Origin: Youhaiella tibetensis
GTDB taxonomy: Bacteria; Pseudomonadota; Alphaproteobacteria; Rhizobiales; Devosiaceae
Assembly (NCBI RefSeq): GCF_008000755.1
Contig: NZ_CP041690.1
Location: forward strand, 1,178,001-1,242,000
Direction: 5' to 3'
DNA: 64,000 nt
Positions 16,734-25,045 of this stretch are shown here, piece after piece. The position numbers and the translations under genes were made by a program. The notes beneath the pieces were generated by a model, which was not told the origin of the DNA, ran no database searches, and worked only from the letters and a program-made list of their open reading frames with translations. Numbering within the stretch: the stretch's first letter is position 1; each line of letters starts with the position of its first letter.

Positions 16734-17173
16734 TGACCCGCGTTCTCACCGCCGCCTTCATCGGCCTCATATTCGGTACCGGCATCGCGCTTTCCGGTAT
16801 GATCAACCCGGCCAAGGTTCTAAACTTCTTCGACCTTGCCGGGGCATGGGATCCTTCGCTGGCCTTCGTCATGGCCGGCGCGCTGGTCGTGACCGCCCTT
16901 GGCTACCGCTTTGTGCTCAAGCGCAGCCGGCCGGCGCTCGATACGCGCTTCCACCTGCCGGCCAAGCGCAGGCTCGATGTTCCGCTGGTGGCCGGTTCGG
17001 CCGCGTTCGGCATCGGCTGGGGGATGACCGGTTTCTGCCCGGGGGGCGCCATTCCGGCGCTTGGCCTGGGTGAAAGTTCAGCCTGGCTCTTCGTTGCCTC
17101 GATGGCCGTAGGCATCGCAGCAGCCCGATTGGTGAGGAACGCGCTCGTGGCGCGCGTGCCTCAGACTGCCTGA
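16733..17173 (+). CDS. YeeE/YedE half-transporter, PmpB-like
   Basis: A 146-residue membrane protein forming the second half of the split YeeE/YedE transporter. Motifs are GTGIALSGMINPAKVLNFF near residue 15 and GIGWGMTGFCPGGAIPALG near residue 90, with the conserved cysteine in the latter. It follows pmpA with a one-base overlap and precedes the BLH gene by 15 nt. Such PmpAB-BLH-BigR sets are known from plant-associated and marine alphaproteobacteria, in sulfide detoxification. Here the locus also holds a full-length YeeE/YedE gene 3 kb away, so two transporters of the family coexist. Confidence 0.88.
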   Translation: MTRVLTAAFIGLIFGTGIALSGMINPAKVLNFFDLAGAWDPSLAFVMAGALVVTALGYRFVLKRSRPALDTRFHLPAKRRLDVPLVAGSAAFGIGWGMTGFCPGGAIPALGLGESSAWLFVASMAVGIAAARLVRNALVARVPQTA

Positions 17174-17188
17174 CCCAAGGAGAATGAA

Positions 17189-18082
17189 ATGACCTCGGTT
17201 CCCTTTACCCCTGATCTCTCGATCAAGCCCGAAGTCGTCGCGTTCTTTGACGCGCCGACCAACACCATCAGCTACATTGTGCACGATCCGTCGTCCGATG
17301 CCTGCGCGGTCGTCGATTCCGTGATGGATATCGACTACGCCGCCGGCCGCATCACCTATGACGGCGCCGACCGCATCGTCGAGTACATCAAGGCGCACGG
17401 CTGGAAGCTGGAATGGCTGATCGAGACGCATGTCCATGCCGATCACCTCTCGGGTGCTCCCTATATCCAGAGCAAGCTGGGCGGCAAGCTCGGCATCGGC
17501 GAGAACATCACCATCGTCCAGGACACCTTCGGCAAGATCTTCAACGAAGGCACCGAATTCCAGCGCGATGGCTCCCAGTTCGACCGCCTGTTCAAGGATG
17601 GCGACAGCTACACGATCGGCAACATGACGGCCTATGCCATGCACACGCCCGGCCATACCCCGGCCTGCATGACCCATGTCATCGGTGACGCCGCCTTCGT
17701 GGGCGACACCCTGTTCATGCCCGATGGCGGCTCGGCCCGTGCCGATTTCCCCGGCGGCGATGCGCGCACGCTCTACCGCTCCATCCAGCGCGTGCTCTCG
17801 CTACCGCCCGAGATGCGGCTCTTCATGTGCCACGACTACGGCCCGAACGGTCGCGACATCCGTTGGGAAACCACGGTTGCCGACGAGCGCGAGCACAACA
17901 TCCATGTCGGCCACGGCACCACCGAGGACGATTTCGTGGCCATGCGCGAAGCGCGCGACGCCACCCTCGCCATGCCCAAGCTCATCATTCCCTCCCTGCA
18001 GGTGAACATGCGCGCGGGCAAGCTTCCGCCCAAGGACGAGGACGGCAAGGTGTTCCTCAAGGTCCCCGTCAACGGGCTCTAG
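17189..18082 (+). CDS. blh: Persulfide dioxygenase, beta-lactamase-like hydrolase (BLH)
   Basis: A 297-residue non-heme iron dioxygenase of the metallo-beta-lactamase fold that oxidises glutathione persulfide to sulfite. The metal site is visible: ETHVHADHLSG (about residues 78-88), HTPGHTPAC (about 153), FVGDTLF with its aspartate (about 170) and MCHDYG (about 215). A strong AAGGAGAATGAA site precedes the ATG at 17189. It lies between pmpB and a DUF442 gene; in some BLH proteins the DUF442 domain is fused, so the two products probably cooperate. Expression is probably controlled by the BigR-like regulator upstream. Confidence 0.93.
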   Translation: MTSVPFTPDLSIKPEVVAFFDAPTNTISYIVHDPSSDACAVVDSVMDIDYAAGRITYDGADRIVEYIKAHGWKLEWLIETHVHADHLSGAPYIQSKLGGKLGIGENITIVQDTFGKIFNEGTEFQRDGSQFDRLFKDGDSYTIGNMTAYAMHTPGHTPACMTHVIGDAAFVGDTLFMPDGGSARADFPGGDARTLYRSIQRVLSLPPEMRLFMCHDYGPNGRDIRWETTVADEREHNIHVGHGTTEDDFVAMREARDATLAMPKLIIPSLQVNMRAGKLPPKDEDGKVFLKVPVNGL

Positions 18083-18103
18083 CCGAACGAAAGACTTGAC
18101 CAA

Positions 18104-18430
18104 ATGAATATCCGCAAGATCGACGACCAGTTCTCCATCGCGGGCCAGATCGCCCCTGAAGACGTCAAGGCGCTCGCCGAGGCTGGCTATAAGGCCATCC
18201 TGTGCGCGCGCCCCGACGATGAGGACCCGGGCCAGCCCAGCTTCGCCGCCATCGCGGCCGAGGCTGAGCGGCACGGGCTCAAGGCCGCGCACGTGCCGGT
18301 CTCCGGCATGCTCGGGGAGGGGCAGCTTATCCGCTTCGAGCAGGCCATGGCCGAGTTCGAGCGCCCCGTTTTGGGCTATTGCCGGTCCGGTGGCCGGGCT
18401 GGTTCCCTCTACGCTGCCCTCAGCGAGTAG
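18104..18430 (+). CDS. DUF442/TIGR01244 sulfurtransferase-like protein
   Basis: A 108-residue cytosolic protein of the DUF442 group, related to dual-specificity phosphatases and rhodaneses. The catalytic loop is YCRSGGRAGS near residue 93, with a second cysteine in ILCARPDDE near residue 35. In BLH proteins this domain is joined N-terminally to the dioxygenase; here it is a separate gene 21 nt downstream of blh. The likely role is thiosulfate or persulfide sulfur transfer supplying or draining the dioxygenase. It shares the transcript with the SulP gene that follows after 5 nt. Confidence 0.85.
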   Translation: MNIRKIDDQFSIAGQIAPEDVKALAEAGYKAILCARPDDEDPGQPSFAAIAAEAERHGLKAAHVPVSGMLGEGQLIRFEQAMAEFERPVLGYCRSGGRAGSLYAALSE

Positions 18431-18435
18431 TCTCG

Positions 18436-20166
18436 ATGCTCAAGACCTACTTCCCCATCCTCGATTGGGGCCGACGCTATGATCGGCAGGCGTTCGGCAG
18501 CGATCTCATCGCTGCCCTGATCGTCACGATCATGCTCATTCCCCAATCCCTGGCCTATGCCCTCCTGGCGGGGTTGCCGCCAGAAGTGGGTCTTTACGCC
18601 TCGATCCTGCCGCTCATAGCCTACGCGATCTTCGGCACCTCCTCGGCCCTGGCCGTCGGACCGGTGGCGGTGGTCTCCCTGATGACCGCCGCCGCGGTCG
18701 GACGCCTGGCGGCCGAGGGCACTGCCGACTATGCCAGCGCCGCCATCGTGCTGGCGCTGCTCTCGGGCGGCATGCTGGCGCTGATGGGCCTCTTCCGGCT
18801 CGGCTTCATCGCCAATTTCCTCTCGCACCCGGTGATCTCCGGCTTCATCACCGCCTCGGGCCTCATCATCGCCACCAGTCAGATCGGTGGGCTGCTGGGC
18901 ATCAAGGCCGATGGCCACGCGCTGCCCGATCTCGTGACCTCGATCCTTTCCAATCTCGGTCATATCAACCTTTACACCCTCGCCATCGGCGCCCTCTCGC
19001 TCGGCCTGCTCCTCTGGATCCGGCTCGATCTCAAGAACTGGCTCGATCGCTTCGGCGTCGCCAAGGGCGTGGCCAAGATCGTCGTGCGCGCCGGCCCCGT
19101 CTTCGTCATCGCCCTCACCATGACCCTCTCGGTGGTCTTCGATTTGGGAGGCAAGGGCGTGGCGCTGGTGGGTGATGTGCCCCAGGGGCTGCCGATTCTC
19201 GCCATCCCCGGCATTTCGCTCGATATGATCGAGGCCCTGGCGCTGCCCGCGCTCATCATCTCGATCGTCGGCTTCGTCGAATCGATCTCGGTGGCTCAGA
19301 CCCTGGCCGCCAAGCGCCGCGAGCGCATCGAGCCCAATCAGGAACTCATCGCCCTGGGCGCCTCCAACCTTGCCGCAGGCATTGGTGGCGGCTATCCGGT
19401 CACCGGCGGTTTCGCCCGGTCCGTGGTCAATTTCGATGCCGGCGCCGCCACGCCCGCCGCCGGCGCCTTCACCGCCATCGGCATTGCCGGGGCCACCTTG
19501 CTGCTCACCCCGTTCCTGGCCGTTCTCCCCAAGGCGACGCTTTCCGCCACCATCGTCATCGCCGTCCTCACCCTGGTTGATTTCGGCATGCTCAAGCGCG
19601 CCTGGGCCTATTCGCGGGCTGATTTCGCCGCCGTGGCGGCCACCATTGCCGGCACGCTCCTGCTCGGGGTGGAAGTCGGCATCCTGCTGGGTGTCGGCAC
19701 CTCGATCCTCGTCTTCCTCTATCGTTCCTCCAAGCCCCATGCCGCCATCGTCGGCAAGGTGCCGGGCACCGAGCACTACCGCAACGTCAAGCGCCATGCC
19801 GTCGAGACCGTGCCGGGCGTGCTCTCCATCCGCGTCGATGAGAGCCTCTACTTCGCCAATGCGCGCTACCTCGAGGACCTGATCTACAACCAGGTTGCCT
19901 CCAACCCCGAGGTCACCGACGTGGTCCTCATGTGCTCGGCCATCAACGCCGTGGACATGTCGGCGCTCGAAAGCCTCGAGGCCATCCGCGTGCAACTGGG
20001 CGACATGGGCGTGCGGCTGCACCTGTCCGAGGTCAAGGGCCCGGTCATGGACCGACTCGTCGGCACCGAATTTCTCGAGCACCTTTCGGGCCGCGTCTAC
20101 TTGAGCCAGCACCAGGCGATGCAGGCTCTCGTCGCCGAGCCGTCACGGCAGCACGAACCCGCCTGA
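18436..20166 (+). CDS. SulP-family anion permease with STAS domain
   Basis: A 576-residue inner-membrane transporter with the SLC26/SulP layout: IVTIMLIPQSLAYALLAGLPPEVGLYAS near residue 30, about twelve to fourteen hydrophobic segments, the NLAAGIGGGYPVTGGFARS region near residue 320, and a C-terminal cytosolic STAS domain (about 440-560) with VDMSALESLEAI. The ATG at 18436 gives a family-typical N-terminus. As the last gene of the persulfide operon it would move sulfate, or export sulfite or sulfate formed by the dioxygenase. The direction of transport is not shown by sequence. Confidence 0.92.
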   Translation: MLKTYFPILDWGRRYDRQAFGSDLIAALIVTIMLIPQSLAYALLAGLPPEVGLYASILPLIAYAIFGTSSALAVGPVAVVSLMTAAAVGRLAAEGTADYASAAIVLALLSGGMLALMGLFRLGFIANFLSHPVISGFITASGLIIATSQIGGLLGIKADGHALPDLVTSILSNLGHINLYTLAIGALSLGLLLWIRLDLKNWLDRFGVAKGVAKIVVRAGPVFVIALTMTLSVVFDLGGKGVALVGDVPQGLPILAIPGISLDMIEALALPALIISIVGFVESISVAQTLAAKRRERIEPNQELIALGASNLAAGIGGGYPVTGGFARSVVNFDAGAATPAAGAFTAIGIAGATLLLTPFLAVLPKATLSATIVIAVLTLVDFGMLKRAWAYSRADFAAVAATIAGTLLLGVEVGILLGVGTSILVFLYRSSKPHAAIVGKVPGTEHYRNVKRHAVETVPGVLSIRVDESLYFANARYLEDLIYNQVASNPEVTDVVLMCSAINAVDMSALESLEAIRVQLGDMGVRLHLSEVKGPVMDRLVGTEFLEHLSGRVYLSQHQAMQALVAEPSRQHEPA

Positions 20167-20188
20167 CCCCCGGTAATCCGGGCACTGT

Positions 20189-20216
20189 GGCGGGCGCGCA
20201 ACCATTTGCGCCCGCC
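20189..20216 (+). terminator. Hairpin after the sulfur operon
   Basis: A perfect 9-bp GC stem (20189-20197 with 20208-20216) with a 10-nt loop, 22 nt after the SulP stop. No T-tract follows, so termination is plausible but not certain. A second inverted repeat (8-bp arms, 20297-20304 and 20310-20317) lies in the autotransporter leader. Confidence 0.5.
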
Positions 20217-20296
20217 TCCTGCGGCCCCGTTTGAACGAACGGCGCGGCTGCCAAAAGCCTCTCCTAGAACCAGCGACACAACACCGAGCTTCACCT

Positions 20297-20317
20297 CGGG
20301 CAATCGCGCATTGCCCG
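20297..20317 (+). other. Inverted repeat in the autotransporter 5' region
   Basis: Arms of 8 bp (CGGGCAAT and ATTGCCCG) are separated by 5 nt, ending 45 nt before the autotransporter ATG. It could be an operator or an RNA stem in the leader; nothing in the sequence chooses between them. Confidence 0.4.
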
Positions 20318-20362
20318 TCGCCGGCTGCGCTCGCCGTCGGCTGACCTGACCTGGAGAAATGC

Positions 20363-23300
20363 ATGTCGCAGCAGTCCTTTGGATGTCTCAGTCCCTATAT
20401 CGTCGCGCGCCGCCGCCGCCGGCACGTGCTGCTGCTCGGCGGCGTGTCGCTGGCGGCCGTCATGCTCGCCGTTCCGTCCCGCGCGGCGTCCTACACCTAT
20501 AACGACGGGGATGAGGAGACCAATCCGATCGCCCTTTCGGCTGGCGGCGACAGCTTCACCACTGGCGTCGACGTCTCCGCCACCATTTCCGGCGTCGTTT
20601 CCGGCGTCGGCGCGTTCAGCAAGCTCGGCGATGGCGTGCTCACCCTTTCAGGGGACAACACCTATTCGGGCGGCACCAATCTCAATGCCGGCGTGCTCGA
20701 CCTCAAGCACGACAATGCCCTGGGCACCGGCATCGTCGTCTTCAACGGCGGCGCTCTCAGGTTCTCCGCTGCTGCCCCGATGACGCTCGCCAACGACATG
20801 TTCTTCAGCGCCAGCGGCACCGCCATGGACACAACGCAGAACACCACCCTGACCGGCGTAATGGCCGGTACGGCCACGTTGTACAAGCGCGGCTCGGGCA
20901 CCCTCGCCCTGTCCGGCGCCAATACGTTCACCGGCGGCGTGATTGTCCAGGGCGGACAGCTCCATCTTCTCAATGACAACGCGCTGGGTACGGGAACCCT
21001 CTACAACTCCAACGTCGCATCCACCATTGGCTTTGCCGACGGCGTGAACATCGCAAACAACATCGTTGCCAATGCCGGTACCTATCTGTGGGTTGGCCCG
21101 GGCGTCGCTACCTATTCCGGCATTGTCTCCAGCACCGCGGGCGCCTTCTATTTGTCCAAGTCGGGCGCCGGGGAACTCGTCCTCACCGGCAAGGTAGGCT
21201 CGAACATAACCGTCAACGTTAACCAGGGCACCCTGACGGCGGGCGCGGAAAATGTGCTCAACGAGGGCGGCCTCTATACGCCTTCGGCCGGCGCGACCTT
21301 GCGGCTCTACGCCAATCAGCGCGTCGCGGCGATCACCGGCGAAGGCACCATTGATCTTGGTTCGAGCAAGCTTGAGATATCCTCCGGTCCGTTGGGCATG
21401 GACTTCAAGGGTGCCCTGGTGGGCGACGTGGATGCCGAACTGGTCAAGAGCGGCATGAGCAGCCTGACACTGTCCGGCAACGGCTCCGGCTATGGCGGAC
21501 GCATCAGCCTCCAGGGTGGCTACTTGCATGTGGAGGGCGATTTCGCCGGCACGCCAGTCTTTGTCACCGGAGGCCGTTTCCAGGGCAGTGGCACCGTCGG
21601 CGATGTCTTCATCGATGCTGGCACGCTTTACGGCGTCGATGGCAGCACCCTGTCGATGCGCGATCTCTCGATGACCGGGAACACCATCGTTGATGCGCGC
21701 CTGGGAGCCGAGAACGCCACCGCGCTCTTCGATGTCGCCGGCGACCTCACGCTCGATGGCACCATCAACGTCACCAACGTCGGCGGCTTCGGGCAGGGCA
21801 TCTATCGCATCTTCACCTATGGCGGCGCGCTGGACGACCGTGGTCTCGAACTCGGCACGATCCCGGAGGGCTATGACGCCGACAATCTCGCTGTCCAGAC
21901 TTCCGTTGCCGGCCAGGTGAATCTTGTGGCCGACTCGCCCGACTACGGCCCGGTGGTCTTCTGGGACGGCGACGACGTCGCCAACCACAACAATCGCCGC
22001 GTGGATGGCGGCGACGGCGTCTGGCGTCGCGGCGGCAACGCCTTCACCGACGCCAACGGCATTGCCAACGGGTCGATGAATCCTCACCCGGGCTTCGTCG
22101 TCTTCACCGGCCAGGCCGGCAACGTCAGCGTCGTTACCGGGTTCGGTGAAATCCACCCCGACGGCATGCAGTTCGCCGTCGATGGCTACCGCATCTCGGG
22201 CGAACTGATCTCCTGGGACGCCGGTGATCGCATCGTCCGCGTTGGCGACGGCACCACTGCAGGCGCCGGCTACACCGCTGAGATCGCCAACCACATCGGC
22301 GGCCCCGGCCGCCTGGTCAAGACCGACCTGGGCACCCTTATCCTCTCGGGTGAAAGTGACTACGGCGGCGGCACGCTGGTCCAGGACGGCACGCTCCTGG
22401 TCAACGGCTCCATCCTCGATGTCGAAGTCGGCGTCGACGGACGCCTGGGCGGCACCGGCACCATCGAGAACGACGCCAACGTGCTGGGCACGCTTGCCGC
22501 CGGTAACTCCATCGGCACCCTCACCATCGAGGGCGACCTGACCATGGCCGCCGGCTCGCGCCTCGAAGTCGAGGTCGACGCCCTGGGCAATGCCGACCGC
22601 ATCGACGTCACCGGCGTCGCCCATCTCGAAGGCGGCGAAGTCGTGACCCTCGCCAGCGGCGGCGACTATGCGGACGCCACCACCTACACCATCCTCACCG
22701 CCGAGGGCGGCGTGGAAGGTGAGTTCGAGGGTGTCAGCTCCAACCTGGCCTTCCTCGACGCCGCCCTTGCCTATGGCGACAAGGACGTCCAGCTCACGCT
22801 GACCCGCAACGGCGTCACCTACGGCAATGTCGGGGAGACCCGAAATCAGGTCGCCACCGGCGAGGCAGTCGAAGCCCTGGCCGCCGGCAACGGCATCTAT
22901 GATCGCGTCCTGACCCTGAGCGCCGCAGACGCCCGCATGGCCTTCGATCGCCTCTCGGGCGAAGTCCACGCTTCCGCCAAGGGCGTCCTCGCCGTCCAGA
23001 GTCGCGACCTGCGAGACGCAATGTCCGATCGCGTCGGTGCCGCGTTCGAAGCGCTCGGCCTGCCCGAGCAGAGCCAGGCCTTCGGTCCCGCCTTCTGGAC
23101 CGCGGGTTCGGCTTCTGCGGGCAGCCTCAAGAGCGACGGCAACGCCGCCGGTCTCACCTACAATGCCGGCAACCTCTTCATGGGCGCCGACGCCATGTTC
23201 AATCAGGATTGGCTGCTCGGCTTCGCGGTCGGCTACGGCCAGACCTCGCTGGGCATCGGTGACCGTTCCTCGACGGCGTCTTCGGGCAACTACCACGTCG

Positions 23301-23908
23301 GCGTCTATGGCGGCGGCGAGGTCGGCGACTTCACCTTCAAGTTCGGCGCCGGCTACACCCACCACGACATCAAGACTTCGCGCGATGTCGAGTTCGCCGG
23401 GTTCGATGAAACCCTCACCGCCAAGTACAATGGCGGCACCGGCCAGGTCTTTGGTGAAGTGGGCCACAAGTTCCGCTTCGACAGCGGCCTGATCGTCGAG
23501 CCTTATGCCAACCTGGCCCTGGCCAACGTCTACACCGGCTCCTACGCCGAAGAGGGCGGCTCGGCTGCGCTCGCCTCCAGCGGCGGCAGCTTCACGGCGG
23601 CCACGGTTACCCTCGGCGTTCGCGGTTCCCAGCAGTTCGTCATCGGCGATGGCACCAAGGCCAACGTCACCGGCGCCATCGGCTGGACCCATACCGCGGC
23701 CACCACGCCTCAGACCGAGCACGCCTTCGCCGGTGGTAACACCTTCACCGTTGCCGGTGCCCCGATCCAGGGTGACAGCCTCTTCCTCAAGGCCGGCGTC
23801 GGCATCGAGCTGAGCGAGAATGCCGATCTCAACATCGGTTACGCCGGCCAGTTCGGATCGCAGGGACAGAGCCACGGCATCAAGGGCGGAATTTCAGTCA
23901 AATTTTAA
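20363..23908 (+). CDS. Autotransporter with beta-strand-repeat passenger
   Basis: A 1181-residue type V secreted surface protein. An Arg-rich N-terminus (ARRRRRHVLLLGGVSLAAVMLA) leads to a signal peptide ending SRA-AS. The passenger (about residues 45-870) contains autotransporter-associated strand repeats of the GxLTLSGxNTYSGGT kind near residues 95, 180 and 670. The C-terminal beta-barrel (about 900-1181) starts around FWTAGSASAG and ends in the outer-membrane signature GGISVKF with terminal Phe. No protease or lipase catalytic motif was noticed, so adhesion or aggregation is more likely. It is a single-gene unit with a strong terminator downstream. Confidence 0.93.
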   Translation: MSQQSFGCLSPYIVARRRRRHVLLLGGVSLAAVMLAVPSRAASYTYNDGDEETNPIALSAGGDSFTTGVDVSATISGVVSGVGAFSKLGDGVLTLSGDNTYSGGTNLNAGVLDLKHDNALGTGIVVFNGGALRFSAAAPMTLANDMFFSASGTAMDTTQNTTLTGVMAGTATLYKRGSGTLALSGANTFTGGVIVQGGQLHLLNDNALGTGTLYNSNVASTIGFADGVNIANNIVANAGTYLWVGPGVATYSGIVSSTAGAFYLSKSGAGELVLTGKVGSNITVNVNQGTLTAGAENVLNEGGLYTPSAGATLRLYANQRVAAITGEGTIDLGSSKLEISSGPLGMDFKGALVGDVDAELVKSGMSSLTLSGNGSGYGGRISLQGGYLHVEGDFAGTPVFVTGGRFQGSGTVGDVFIDAGTLYGVDGSTLSMRDLSMTGNTIVDARLGAENATALFDVAGDLTLDGTINVTNVGGFGQGIYRIFTYGGALDDRGLELGTIPEGYDADNLAVQTSVAGQVNLVADSPDYGPVVFWDGDDVANHNNRRVDGGDGVWRRGGNAFTDANGIANGSMNPHPGFVVFTGQAGNVSVVTGFGEIHPDGMQFAVDGYRISGELISWDAGDRIVRVGDGTTAGAGYTAEIANHIGGPGRLVKTDLGTLILSGESDYGGGTLVQDGTLLVNGSILDVEVGVDGRLGGTGTIENDANVLGTLAAGNSIGTLTIEGDLTMAAGSRLEVEVDALGNADRIDVTGVAHLEGGEVVTLASGGDYADATTYTILTAEGGVEGEFEGVSSNLAFLDAALAYGDKDVQLTLTRNGVTYGNVGETRNQVATGEAVEALAAGNGIYDRVLTLSAADARMAFDRLSGEVHASAKGVLAVQSRDLRDAMSDRVGAAFEALGLPEQSQAFGPAFWTAGSASAGSLKSDGNAAGLTYNAGNLFMGADAMFNQDWLLGFAVGYGQTSLGIGDRSSTASSGNYHVGVYGGGEVGDFTFKFGAGYTHHDIKTSRDVEFAGFDETLTAKYNGGTGQVFGEVGHKFRFDSGLIVEPYANLALANVYTGSYAEEGGSAALASSGGSFTAATVTLGVRGSQQFVIGDGTKANVTGAIGWTHTAATTPQTEHAFAGGNTFTVAGAPIQGDSLFLKAGVGIELSENADLNIGYAGQFGSQGQSHGIKGGISVKF

Positions 23909-23917
23909 CGATTGAGA
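23896..23917 (+). repeat. 22-nt sequence at the autotransporter stop, near-copy at 59146-59167
   Basis: This stretch includes the last codons and stop of the autotransporter gene. It differs at one base from 59146-59167, which lies in gene-free AT-rich DNA beside the sulfatase pseudogene. Flanks do not match. It may be a relic of a related gene end, or chance. Confidence 0.5.
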
Positions 23918-23933
23918 CACCCCCGAATGCAGG

Positions 23934-23960
23934 AAAGGCGGCCGTTTGGCCGCCTTTTTT
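23934..23960 (+). terminator. Intrinsic terminator of the autotransporter gene
   Basis: A 10-bp stem (AAAGGCGGCC at 23934-23943 with its complement at 23948-23957), a GTTT loop, and a run of T to 23960. It begins 26 nt after the stop and could also serve the convergent response-regulator gene because the stem has A-rich and T-rich ends. Confidence 0.9.
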
Positions 23961-23989
23961 CGTTCTCCAGCACTGTCGGAAACGGGCGA

Positions 23990-25045
23990 CTAATCCCCAC
24001 CCTCGACCTGCACCACCACCGCGCTGCGCGCCAGCAGCGCCACCAGCTCCTGCTGGCGGCTGACCTGTGCCTTGCGGAAGATGTTGCGCAGGTGGAACGC
24101 GAAGGTGGTCGTGGTGATCCCCATGTCCGCCAGGATCTGGTTGGCCTGGTGCCCTCGCGCCAGCGCCGTCGCCACCCGAGCTTCGGTTGGCGTGAACCCG
24201 TAGAGCCGGGCCACCAGCCGCTCCGACAGCGGAGCAGGGGCGTTGGTATCGATCAGGAAGGCCGCAGCGCTCGCGCCGCTCGGCGTTCCGCCCCGGCCCA
24301 GGCTGATGAACTGGACGATGAGCGGATGCTCGGCATCCTGGGAAATCGTGAGGAACTCGGAGTTCTCCCCTTCGTCGATCGCCTTGGCCAGCGCCGCCCG
24401 CAGCAGGCTCGCCTCGGCGGGCGATTGCACCTGCAGCTTGCTGTTCGAGATCGCCAGGCCCTTGCCGAGCACGCCCTTCGATTGCGGGTTGGCGTAGATG
24501 ACGTTCCTGCCCGCATCGAACAGCAGCACGCCCATGGACACCCGGTCGAACGCCGTCGTCAGGTCGTTGAGGCCCCGCTGCAGGGCCCGCGCCACCTCTT
24601 GCGCCCGCCGTTGCTCGGCCTGCGCGTTGGCGGAAGCCTTGACGCGATCGACCTGGTCGAGCCGCGACTTGACGGTGATCAGCATGAGGTCGAAATCGAC
24701 CGGCTTGGTCAGGTAGTCGTCCGCCCCGGCGCTCCGCCCCTCGATCACGGCGATCCGGTCCGAGAGGGCGGTCAGGAAGACGAAGGGAACGTCGGCCAGT
24801 TCGGGCCCGCGCGCACGCACCTCGCGCAGCAGCTCATAGCCCCCCATCCGCGGCATGGTGATGTCGCAGAGCACCAGGTCCGGCACGCACGTCTCCAGCA
24901 CCGCCAGAGCCGCGACGCCGTCATCGGCCTCGACCACCTCGTAGCCCGCCTCGACCAGCTCCTCCACCACGTTGGTGCGCAGCTGGCGCTCGTCCTCCAC
25001 GCAAAGGATCAACCGACGCTCGGCGGGCGCGCTTTGGACAGTCAT
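23990..25045 (-). CDS. Response regulator with PAS-like middle and LuxR-type HTH
   Basis: A 351-residue transcriptional regulator. The N-terminal receiver domain (about residues 10-130) shows the acidic pocket CVEDERQ, phospho-acceptor Asp in VLCDITMPRMGG, Thr in FVFLTAL and Lys in YLTKPVD. The middle (about 165-270) resembles a PAS fold (MGVLLFDAGRNVIYANP). The C-terminus is a GerE/LuxR helix-turn-helix (LYGFTPTEARVATALARG, then FAFHLRNIFRK). The ATG at 25045 overlaps the sensor kinase stop (ATGA), so the two are translated together. It presumably responds to the signal sensed by the kinase and the exported protein encoded upstream. Confidence 0.9.
   Translation of the reverse strand: MTVQSAPAERRLILCVEDERQLRTNVVEELVEAGYEVVEADDGVAALAVLETCVPDLVLCDITMPRMGGYELLREVRARGPELADVPFVFLTALSDRIAVIEGRSAGADDYLTKPVDFDLMLITVKSRLDQVDRVKASANAQAEQRRAQEVARALQRGLNDLTTAFDRVSMGVLLFDAGRNVIYANPQSKGVLGKGLAISNSKLQVQSPAEASLLRAALAKAIDEGENSEFLTISQDAEHPLIVQFISLGRGGTPSGASAAAFLIDTNAPAPLSERLVARLYGFTPTEARVATALARGHQANQILADMGITTTTFAFHLRNIFRKAQVSRQQELVALLARSAVVVQVEGGD

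Noticed and set aside
20648-23875. 1075-codon open frame antisense to the autotransporter gene
   Set aside because: Composition is Gly/Ala/Asp/Glu-rich mirror coding of the repetitive passenger. There are no motifs and no ribosome site.
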